This document shows positions 6,298 to 12,768 of a stretch of DNA of 12,768 nucleotides, in pieces. Made by a program: the position numbers and the translations under genes. Numbering within the stretch: the first letter of the stretch is position 1; each line of letters starts with the position of its first letter. The DNA lies in assembly GCA_028687205.1 (NCBI GenBank), contig JAQUAP010000039.1, forward strand, positions 1-12,768, in the 5' to 3' direction. The notes under the pieces are model-generated. The model was not told the DNA's origin and made no database searches. It worked only from the letters and a program-made list of their open reading frames with translations. The stretch comes from Candidatus Omnitrophota bacterium (GTDB lineage Bacteria; Omnitrophota; Gorgyraeia; Gygaellales; Profunditerraquicolaceae).

Positions 6298-8979
6298 TTA
6301 ACCCTTCCTTGCTGATTTCCACGCTTCCATCGCCCACAAAGGAAGCGAAGAAATCGCGATTACCAGCGCCCAATCCAATAAACCTAAGGCATCGGTCTTG
6401 AATACCTTCTGCAGGAAAGGCAGATATACTACCGCCATTTGCAGGACAAATGAAATGCCGGTAGCGTAGAGCAGCTTCTTATTGGTAAATGCCCCTATCT
6501 TAAATAAAGATACAGCCGCATTCCTGCAGTTAAAAGCGTGGAATAACTGGCTGCAGGCAAGCACGACAAACGCCGCTGTCCTGGCGCGGCCCAGCCCCTC
6601 TTTTTCTATGAATAGAACAAAGATAAAAGCAAACAAACTGCAGAAAGCGATAAACGCTCCCTGCATGAGCATTAAAAACGCCCCCTGTTTGGTTACCACC
6701 GCCTCGTTGGGTTTACGCGGAGGCCGCTGCATAATATGCGGGTCAACCGGGTCAACTCCCAGGGCAAGCGCGGGCAGGCCGTCGGTTACCAGGTTGACCC
6801 AGAGGATATGGATTGGCAATAAAGGTATCGGTAAGCCGACTAACGACGCAACAAACATCACTAATATTTCTCCGGCATTACAGGAAAGAAGGTAATGTAT
6901 AAATTTCTTGATATTATCGTAGATCCCCCTGCCCTCTTCCACCGCAGAAACAATGGAAGCAAAATTATCGTCAGTCACTACCATATCGGATACTTCCTTG
7001 GTGACATCCGTCCCGGTGATGCCCATCGCTACGCCGATATCCGCTTCTTTGACTGCCGGTGCGTCATTGACGCCGTCTCCGGTCATGGCCACGATATCGC
7101 CGCGCCTGCGCCAGGCACGCACTACCCGTAACTTATGTTCCGGAGAAACACGGGCGTAGACCACAATCCTTTCTACTTTGCCATATAAATCATCGTCGTT
7201 AAGCGCATCCAGTTCCTCGCCGCTCAGCGCCAAAGAATCTGCGTCAAAAAATCCGAGTTCCCGCGCAATCGCCACCGCCGTGTTCTTATGGTCGCCGGTA
7301 ATCATTACTGTTTTTATGCCGGCGGCCTTGCATTCCCGGATGGCTTGCTTTACTTCTTCCCGGGGAGGATCGATCATCGCTACCAGCCCGACAAAGGTAA
7401 GGCCTTTTTCGATTGTATCCGGCTCATATTTATCCTGCCCGCTCTCTAAAACCCTGTACGCGACGGCTAAGACACGCATTGCTTGGCTAGCTAGGCCATC
7501 ATTTGCCTTTTGAATATTCGCTTTGTCTTCTATGGTTAATTTCCTGCCGGCGCCCTTTTCTTCAATGCTTGCGCAACGGTCGATCAGTATATCCGGCGCG
7601 CCTTTGACGAAAGCGATAAGCCCGCTGTTAGACTTACGGATGATCGTCATTATCTTGCGTTCCGAATCAAACGGTATTTCATCGACAAAAGAAAAATCCT
7701 GCTCAAGGCTTTCTTTGCGCAGGCCAGCTTTGGCGGCAGCAGTCAAAAGAGCTGCCTCCGTAGGATCGCCGATTATTTTATAACCGGCGCTATCCTCAAC
7801 CAGCTGCGCAGCGTTACACAATACTGCGCAGCGCAATGTCTTATCTAATTCAGGATAGGCGTCAGGGCTAATCCGGTTATTATCCAGCATAAATGCGCCT
7901 TGCGGGGCATAGCCTACTCCGCTTACCGTAAAGAGCCTGGCTCCGGCAAAGACTTTTTGCACCGTCATTTCGTTTCTGGTCAAAGTGCCGGTCTTATCCG
8001 AGCAGATAACTGTTGCGCAGCCCAGCGTTTCTACCGACGGAAGTTTGCGGATAAGCGCATGGCGCCTGACCATGCGGTGAACGCCAAGAGCCAAAGCGAT
8101 AGTGACTACCGCAGGCAGCCCCTCGGGAATAGCGGCAACCGCCAGGCTTACCGCCGTTAAAAATACATCTACGATCCTGCCTCCGCGCAGCCATTCCAGT
8201 AAAAAGACTAAGCCCACTAATACAAAGCATAAATAGACAATCCATTTGCCGAATGCCTCTAATTTCTTCTGTAAAGGCGTAGTCTCATGCCGGATGCCCT
8301 GCACCATGCCGGCAATCTTACCGAGCTCTGTCTGCATACCGGTAGCAACAACCAGCGCCCTGGCCTTTCCGGAGGCGACGGAAGTGCCCAGGTAAACCAT
8401 ATTCGCCCGGTCAGCCAGCGGGATTTCTTTTTCGCCTAAAGCGCGGATAGTCTTAACAACCGGAGTAGATTCTCCGGTAAGGCTGGCTTCCTGGACCGTA
8501 AAGTTAGAGGTACTCCACACCAGGCGGCTATCGGCAGGAATGCTATCGCCGGCTTCCAGTTCGATCAGGTCGCCGGGGACCAGCTCTAAAGAAGAAATAA
8601 CGCTGTGTTGGCTATCGCGGATAACTTTTGAAGATGGGCTGGATAACTTCTTTAACGCGGCCAAAGATTTTTCCGCCCGGTACTCCTGGATGAATCCCAT
8701 AATCGCGTTTAATATCACAATCGCGATAATCGCCAGCGCATCCACCCACTCCTGCAGGAATCCGGAGACCAATGCCGCTCCGATCAGGATCCAGATAATG
8801 AAATCCTTAAACTGCCCCAGGAAAATACCTAAAGGAGTGATGCCTTTCTTCTCTAAAAGCTGGTTTAGCCCGTATTGCGCCAGGCGCTGCTTAGCCTCTG
8901 CTGCGCTAAGCCCTGACTCAAGGCCCGTGTTTAAGGACTGCGCAACTTCTTCTACGCTTAAATTATATTGATTATTCAT
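6298..8979 (-). CDS. P2A-type calcium-transporting ATPase
   Basis: An 893-residue P-type ATPase, typical length for bacterial SERCA/PMR1-like Ca2+ pumps. It has an N-terminal cation-ATPase domain, actuator motif TGES (168-171), M4 motif AAIPEGLPA (282-290), phosphorylation motif CSDKTGT with Asp328, nucleotide-binding KGAP (459-462), MITGDH (559-564) and hinge TGDGVNDAP (633-641). Ion-binding positions match SERCA: Glu286 (E309), Asn701 and Glu704 in M5 (N768, E771), and Asn729, Thr732 and Asp733 in M6 (N796, T799, D800). The M8 position of SERCA E908 is Gln811 within SQLFHAFNCR, usual for bacterial members. It should export Ca2+ (perhaps Mn2+) from the cytoplasm at the cost of ATP. AAGGGA lies just upstream of the ATG, and the gene starts seven bases after the DUF1646 stop. 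Its stop is two bases from that of the convergent gene. Confidence 0.95.
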   Translation of the reverse strand: MNNQYNLSVEEVAQSLNTGLESGLSAAEAKQRLAQYGLNQLLEKKGITPLGIFLGQFKDFIIWILIGAALVSGFLQEWVDALAIIAIVILNAIMGFIQEYRAEKSLAALKKLSSPSSKVIRDSQHSVISSLELVPGDLIELEAGDSIPADSRLVWSTSNFTVQEASLTGESTPVVKTIRALGEKEIPLADRANMVYLGTSVASGKARALVVATGMQTELGKIAGMVQGIRHETTPLQKKLEAFGKWIVYLCFVLVGLVFLLEWLRGGRIVDVFLTAVSLAVAAIPEGLPAVVTIALALGVHRMVRRHALIRKLPSVETLGCATVICSDKTGTLTRNEMTVQKVFAGARLFTVSGVGYAPQGAFMLDNNRISPDAYPELDKTLRCAVLCNAAQLVEDSAGYKIIGDPTEAALLTAAAKAGLRKESLEQDFSFVDEIPFDSERKIMTIIRKSNSGLIAFVKGAPDILIDRCASIEEKGAGRKLTIEDKANIQKANDGLASQAMRVLAVAYRVLESGQDKYEPDTIEKGLTFVGLVAMIDPPREEVKQAIRECKAAGIKTVMITGDHKNTAVAIARELGFFDADSLALSGEELDALNDDDLYGKVERIVVYARVSPEHKLRVVRAWRRRGDIVAMTGDGVNDAPAVKEADIGVAMGITGTDVTKEVSDMVVTDDNFASIVSAVEEGRGIYDNIKKFIHYLLSCNAGEILVMFVASLVGLPIPLLPIHILWVNLVTDGLPALALGVDPVDPHIMQRPPRKPNEAVVTKQGAFLMLMQGAFIAFCSLFAFIFVLFIEKEGLGRARTAAFVVLACSQLFHAFNCRNAAVSLFKIGAFTNKKLLYATGISFVLQMAVVYLPFLQKVFKTDALGLLDWALVIAISSLPLWAMEAWKSARKG

Positions 8980-8986
8980 TTATCCC

Positions 8987-10024
8987 TTAACGTAAAGTTA
9001 ATATCACTAAAAAGTATACTGCCATTACGCATAGCCCCAGGGGCACGCCAAGCTTAGCCCACTCCGAGCTTTTGATCCTGAGCTTACCCGCGGTGATAAT
9101 ATTCGGTATGTTGCCCGGTATAAGCATACCTCCTGCGATTAAAAGTCCCAACAGGCTTGACTTTAACTGCCAAAGCCCCATCTCCGGACCTATTTCCGCA
9201 GCGGCTAAAGTCGCGTTATCCAGCACAGCCGAAGACATATTCAGCCAATAAAGCCCCTGATAAGGTATCTTTACTATATAGGTATCTATTATCGGTTTAA
9301 ACCCTTTCCCTAATAAGACCAGCGCCATAACGAAAAAATAGATTTTAGCTGCCCTTAGCGCGATATCTTTTACGTTATCCCGCCTGCTTTCCTGCAGCCC
9401 GTGTTTCTTCTGGCGCATGGCAGGCATAAAAAGCATCCCTAAAATACCGAAGGCGATAATCCCCGGTATTATAAACTGCCACAAATTTTTAAAGAGAAAG
9501 AAAAATCCTGCCTGATAAGGCTCACCCCTAAGCTTGGCTATGGTTATGGTTGAAAGCGGCTCGCCGATCGGAGTCAATACCGCGCCAAGGCCGATGGAAA
9601 AACAGGTCAGCACCACCAGGATAATTTCATCTTTTCGGTCAAGCGTAAGGCAGGAGATTATTTCAACCAGGACCAGCGCGGCGATGATGGCGGTTATAAT
9701 GCTGGATAAAAACCCGAGCCCGATGATGATTATAAAAGCAAACAGCTTCGGGCCGATGCGATCAGCTAACCGGTTTACGTTTCGCGCGATAATTTTTTGC
9801 AGGACCCTGAATATAAATCCCGCGCTAAAAACCGCCAGGGTTATTTTTAACGGCTCAAACAGGGATTCTTTTACCAAGCCCGCGCTCCACTGGTAGGTAA
9901 CGCTGACCGCCAGGCAGCCCATAATAAAAAGAAAGATCTCTAACTCCTCCTCAATTCTTTTTACGGAAAAAGGGGCCAACAAAACAAAAGCTAATATAAT
10001 TAACAGGCTGGCAAAAATCATCAT
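8987..10024 (-). CDS. DUF1646 family membrane protein, putative cation transporter
   Basis: A 345-residue polytopic membrane protein with about ten hydrophobic segments, usual size for DUF1646, a mostly archaeal and bacterial family of predicted cation transporters with a layout like the ion-transporter (NhaD/ArsB) superfamily. Characteristic stretches are GLGAVLTPIGEPLSTITIAKLRG (about 145-167) in the first half and SAVLDNATLAAAEIGPEMG plus GGMLIPGNIPNIITAGKLRI in the second. They resemble re-entrant, Asn/Asp- and Gly/Pro-containing loops repeated in inverted halves. The ion is unknown; co-transcription with a Ca2+-type ATPase seven bases downstream suggests divalent-cation or Na+/Ca2+ homeostasis, which is inference. 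The start is uncertain: two ATGs lie in tandem (10024 and 10021) and neither has a clear Shine-Dalgarno. A promoter with a perfect TATAAT lies about 40 bases upstream. Confidence 0.85.
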   Translation of the reverse strand: MMIFASLLIILAFVLLAPFSVKRIEEELEIFLFIMGCLAVSVTYQWSAGLVKESLFEPLKITLAVFSAGFIFRVLQKIIARNVNRLADRIGPKLFAFIIIIGLGFLSSIITAIIAALVLVEIISCLTLDRKDEIILVVLTCFSIGLGAVLTPIGEPLSTITIAKLRGEPYQAGFFFLFKNLWQFIIPGIIAFGILGMLFMPAMRQKKHGLQESRRDNVKDIALRAAKIYFFVMALVLLGKGFKPIIDTYIVKIPYQGLYWLNMSSAVLDNATLAAAEIGPEMGLWQLKSSLLGLLIAGGMLIPGNIPNIITAGKLRIKSSEWAKLGVPLGLCVMAVYFLVILTLR

Positions 10025-10060
10025 TTTTCAGGCATAGCAAAAATAGCCTTAACCTAATAA

Positions 10061-10088
10061 ATTATAACTGGAATACGGGGATTAGCAA
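10061..10088 (-). promoter_or_regulatory. Probable promoter of the DUF1646-calcium ATPase operon
   Basis: On the minus strand TTGCTA (10088-10083, 4 of 6 to consensus) is followed by 16 bases and a perfect TATAAT (10066-10061). The start point would be near 10054, about 30 bases before the first ATG. It lies in the 108-base gap after the guaA-like gene, which otherwise shows no strong terminator hairpin with a T-run, so some readthrough from carB-guaA is possible. Confidence 0.65.
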
Positions 10089-10132
10089 GGAAATTTGGCT
10101 ATTGCTTTTGCCGCCGGCAGGGTATGGAAAAA

Positions 10133-11101
10133 TTAAACCGCCTCCATGGTGGAAGGCGGCTTACTGGCGATATTATAGGTAACGCTGACGACACCCGGAA
10201 CTTCAGTAAGGACCCGGTTGGCTAATTTTTCCAGGATGGCAAAATCCAGGCGGGTAGGCGTGGCCTTGCGCGCGTCAATACTGTCCCAGCAGCGGATCTC
10301 GATCTGCTGGCCGAACTCCCGCTTATTGTTGCGCATTCCGGTGACCCGGTCATTATGCAGTATCGCCATATATTGAAATGCTCTTACCGAAGCTAACTCC
10401 TGTTCAAGGATGGAAGTTGCCTGGCGCACGAGGGAAATACGTTCTCTTGTCGCTTCTCCAATCACCCGCGCCGAAAGCGCCGGCCCGGGAAAAGGCATGC
10501 GGTTAAAAATCGACGCCGGCAGCCCTAAATCTTCCGCGACCTTGCGCACCCCGTCTTTTCTCAACTGCACTAAGGGCTCAATAATCTTATACCCGAAGGC
10601 CTCCTGCGGGTCAATGCCTAATTGCTCAAATACGTTATGCTGGCGCTTGATCCCGGCGACTGTCTCGTCAATATCCGTAAGGATAGTCCCCTGCAAAAGA
10701 TATTTTGCTCCGCTCTGTTTCACTAAGTTGCCGAACACCTTCTTATAAAAGGTCTGGGTAATCGCCTCGCGCTTCTCCTCGGGGTCAGTGATGCCTTTGA
10801 GCGCAGTAAAGAATTCATCCTGCGCATCGACGATTTCAACATTGACGCCCAGTTTTTTAAACACGGAGGCTATCTGCTGCGGCTCGCCTTCGCGCATGAT
10901 ACCGTTGTCAATAAAATATGTTTTGAGCCTATCTCCCAGCGCCTTATGCCCGAGCATCGTCACTGCCGAAGAATCCACGCCGCCGGAAAGGGCATTAATC
11001 GCCACCCCCTTACCGACAACCGAAGAGATTTCTGAAGCTTTTTCCCGGATAAATTCTTTAGTATCCAAAGAGTTTACGGTTATTTCTTTTACCTGTGGCA
11101 T
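10133..11101 (-). CDS. Stand-alone GMP synthase-type ATP pyrophosphatase (GuaA C-terminal/GuaAb-like)
   Basis: A 322-residue protein matching the ATP-pyrophosphatase and dimerisation domains of GMP synthase, without the N-terminal glutaminase of the usual 510-525-residue bacterial GuaA. Visible motifs are the PP-loop SGGVDSS (39-45), FIDNGIMREGE (63-73), LKGITDPEEKR (101-111), LLQGTI (135-140), the substrate loop PFPGPALSARVIGE (203-216) and the C-terminal EVPGVVSVTYNI and KPPSTMEAV. GMP synthase adenylates XMP and amidates it with ammonia. Two departures from the family: the usual HHNV is QHNV (154-157), and the near-invariant C-terminus KPPATIEWE is KPPSTMEAV. It may need a separate glutaminase, use free ammonia, or act on another substrate. 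The ATG follows GGGAGG (11112-11107) by five bases and lies 17 bases after the carB stop, so it is co-transcribed with carB. Confidence 0.82.
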   Translation of the reverse strand: MPQVKEITVNSLDTKEFIREKASEISSVVGKGVAINALSGGVDSSAVTMLGHKALGDRLKTYFIDNGIMREGEPQQIASVFKKLGVNVEIVDAQDEFFTALKGITDPEEKREAITQTFYKKVFGNLVKQSGAKYLLQGTILTDIDETVAGIKRQHNVFEQLGIDPQEAFGYKIIEPLVQLRKDGVRKVAEDLGLPASIFNRMPFPGPALSARVIGEATRERISLVRQATSILEQELASVRAFQYMAILHNDRVTGMRNNKREFGQQIEIRCWDSIDARKATPTRLDFAILEKLANRVLTEVPGVVSVTYNIASKPPSTMEAV

Positions 11102-11118
11102 ACCTGCCTCCCTGATGC

Positions 11119-12768
11119 TTAGGCCCGCACCTTTTCTATCGCGGACTTTTTTAATAATATATGGTATTCCTGTAATGACTTGGGTTCAGTCTGCCTTTTC
11201 TTTACCGCGTCAATCCCGTCCACCGTTGCCCGGGCAGCCGAGAGCGTCGTTACATAAGGGACTTTATGCTGGATAGCAAGCATACGTATATAGCTGTCGT
11301 CATAAACGCTCATCCTGCCGACAGGTGTATTGATGATCAGATTGATCTCCCTGCTCTTAATGGCATCGGCGATATTCGGCCTGCCTTCGTGCAGTTTTTT
11401 AACCAGAACTGCCTCCACCCCTTTTTCTTTTAAGAAATGCTGCGTGTTTTCCGTAGCTAGGAGCTTAAATCCCAATTGCGCTAATTTAGCCGCGATAGGC
11501 AATACTTCAGGCTTATCCTTATCTGTCACGGTTACCAGCACATTGCCTTCTGTCGGCAGCCTAGTCCCTGCTGATTCCTGGGCCTTGAAAAAAGCCAGGC
11601 CGAAATCCTGGTCAATACCCATTACCTCTCCTGTCGCGCGCATCTCCGGGCCCAGGACCGGGTCGACTTCAGGGAACATATTAAAAGGAAAGACCGCTTC
11701 TTTTACCGAAACATATGGAAGCTTGCGCTGCGCCAATTCCGGAAAATCGCTTAATTTTTTGCCCAGCATCAAAAGCGTAGCGATACGCGCCAGCGGGATA
11801 CCGACTGTCTTAGAGACTAAAGGCACGGTGCGCGAAGCGCGGGGATTTGCCTCCAGGATATAGACCTCGCCGTCGCAAATCGCAAACTGGATATTGATCA
11901 ACCCGGCTACCTGCAATTCCCGGGCAATCTTTTTTGTCCACGCGTCAATTATCTTTAATTGTTCCGGCGTTAACGTGCGCGAAGGAATGGTGCAGGCGGA
12001 ATCTCCGGAATGGATGCCGGCATGCTCGATATGCTCCATTACCGCCGCCACAAAAGTCTCTTCCCCGTCACAAAGCGCATCCACCTCGCATTCAGTTGCT
12101 TTTTCCAGGAAGCGGTCAATAAGCATCGGGTATTCCGGGCTTACCTTGATTGCCTCTTTAGCGTATTTAACCAGCATCGCCTCGTCGTAAATCACTTCCA
12201 TGCCCCGGCCGCCTAATACAAAAGATGGCCTGACCATTACCGGATAGCCGATACGCCTGGCGATCTTCGTCGCCGCTTCCAGGGAAAATGCAGTGGCGCC
12301 TTCGGTCTGGCGTATCCCCAATGCAATCATTTTTTGCCTGAACAGCTCGCGGTCTTCGGCAAAAGCGATACTCTTGGTGCTTGTACCGAGGATTTTGACA
12401 CCATTTTCCTCAAGCTCAGCAGCGATATTTAAGGGAGTTTGGCCTCCGAATTGCACAATCGCGCCTATCGGTTTTTCTTTTTCCCAGATGGCCAAAACAT
12501 CCTCTGTGGTCAATGGCTCAAAATAAAGTTTATCGGAAGTATCATAATCCGTAGAGACTGTTTCCGGGTTACAGTTGATCATGATCGACTCAAAACCTTC
12601 GTCGCGCAACGCAAATGCCGCGTGTACACAGGTATAATCAAATTCGATACCCTGGCCGATACGGTTAGGCCCGCCGCCCAGGATAAGGACTTTCTTTTTA
12701 TTGGAAACAGGGACCAGGTCTTTACCCGGCGTATAAGTAGAATAATAGTAAGCGGCATCTTTTACCCC
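11119..12768 (-). CDS. carB: Carbamoyl-phosphate synthase large subunit, C-terminal half (5' part beyond window)
   Basis: 549 residues of CarB are visible, corresponding to roughly residues 525-1073 of the E. coli enzyme; the frame is open to the window edge. The enzyme makes carbamoyl phosphate from bicarbonate, glutamine-derived ammonia and two ATP for pyrimidine and arginine synthesis. Seen in order: the family stretch KKVLILGGGPNRIGQGIEFDY, NCNPETVSTDYDTSDKLYFEP, VQFGGQTPLN, the second ATP-grasp domain with VMVRPSFVLGGRGMEV and MEHIEHAGIHSGDSACTIP, LEANPRASRTVPLVSK, and GPEMRATGEVMG. The last ~140 residues are the MGS-like allosteric domain (LLATENTQHFLKEKGV, HEGRPNIADAI, LIINTPVG), with several Lys, Thr and Asn residues of the UMP/ornithine pocket apparently kept. 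A TTG at 12609-12607 could be mistaken for a start, but conserved CarB sequence continues upstream without a break. Confidence 0.97.
   Translation of the reverse strand, partial: GVKDAAYYYSTYTPGKDLVPVSNKKKVLILGGGPNRIGQGIEFDYTCVHAAFALRDEGFESIMINCNPETVSTDYDTSDKLYFEPLTTEDVLAIWEKEKPIGAIVQFGGQTPLNIAAELEENGVKILGTSTKSIAFAEDRELFRQKMIALGIRQTEGATAFSLEAATKIARRIGYPVMVRPSFVLGGRGMEVIYDEAMLVKYAKEAIKVSPEYPMLIDRFLEKATECEVDALCDGEETFVAAVMEHIEHAGIHSGDSACTIPSRTLTPEQLKIIDAWTKKIARELQVAGLINIQFAICDGEVYILEANPRASRTVPLVSKTVGIPLARIATLLMLGKKLSDFPELAQRKLPYVSVKEAVFPFNMFPEVDPVLGPEMRATGEVMGIDQDFGLAFFKAQESAGTRLPTEGNVLVTVTDKDKPEVLPIAAKLAQLGFKLLATENTQHFLKEKGVEAVLVKKLHEGRPNIADAIKSREINLIINTPVGRMSVYDDSYIRMLAIQHKVPYVTTLSAARATVDGIDAVKKRQTEPKSLQEYHILLKKSAIEKVRA

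Noticed and set aside
8540..8971. 143-residue plus-strand open frame opposite the start of the calcium ATPase
   Set aside because: It is a shadow of the conserved N-terminal ATPase sequence; composition and lack of motifs do not support a gene.
10044..10103. AATAGCC and GGCTATT inverted copies flanking the DUF1646 promoter
   Set aside because: Only seven bases each and about 46 bases apart; no other sign of an operator or RNA structure.
10136..10157. GC-rich imperfect inverted repeat CCGCCT...AGGCGG at the end of the guaA-like gene, possible terminator
   Set aside because: It lies inside the last codons, the stem is interrupted by mismatches, and there is no proper T-run following on the minus strand.
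11330..11863. 177-residue plus-strand open frame opposite carB
   Set aside because: It lies wholly within well-conserved carB sequence on the other strand, is Ser-rich in the manner of antisense frames, and has no recognisable domain.
12607..12609. TTG as a possible start of a short carB-like protein
   Set aside because: The conserved CarB stretch GGGPNRIGQGIEFDY continues upstream in the same frame to the window edge, so this is an internal Leu codon.

Overview
The window looks like chromosomal DNA from an uncultured diderm (Gram-negative-type) bacterium. A TolC-family outer-membrane channel with a periplasmic adaptor implies two membranes. The genes use the standard code, are densely packed, and overlap or are separated by a few bases. 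A candidate phylum such as Omnitrophota would fit this style and gene mix, but that is a low-confidence guess. No RNA genes, CRISPR, insertion sequences or phage genes were seen, and no gene-free stretch exceeds 161 bp.

Layout from left to right. (1) Positions 1-5675, all minus strand: a complete-looking YbhGFSR-type ABC-2 efflux operon, read from right to left. It encodes an outer-membrane efflux protein carrying an N-terminal winged-helix DNA-binding domain, a HlyD/YbhG-type adaptor, two separate ABC ATPases and two ABC-2 permeases, the second cut by the window edge. Genes overlap or lie 1-9 bp apart, so the operon is one transcript. (2) Positions 5676-5836: a divergent control region. It holds a perfect consensus sigma70-type promoter (TTGACA-N17-TATAAT) for the efflux operon, covered by AT-rich palindromic and direct repeats, and a second promoter facing right. 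(3) Positions 5837-6295, plus strand: a small secreted protein, possibly with an OB fold. (4) Positions 6298-10024, minus strand: a two-gene cation-transport operon, a DUF1646 membrane protein followed by a P2A Ca2+-type ATPase, with its own likely promoter at 10061-10088. (5) Positions 10133-12768, minus strand: the 3' part of carB (carbamoyl-phosphate synthase large subunit) followed 17 bp later by a stand-alone GMP-synthase-type ATP pyrophosphatase with no glutaminase domain and an altered C-terminus.

How the parts fit. The first block is a tripartite exporter spanning both membranes: ATPase pair and permease pair in the inner membrane, adaptor in the periplasm, channel in the outer membrane. 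Its most unusual feature is that the first gene joins a cytoplasmic DNA-binding domain directly to a signal sequence and outer-membrane channel, with no standard internal start codon that would separate them. The promoter just upstream is dense with candidate operator half-sites. This suggests an efflux operon whose channel precursor carries its own regulator. The two ATPases show complementary degeneracy: one lacks the H-loop histidine and the other has an altered signature motif, as expected for a heterodimer with one catalytic and one structural ATP site.
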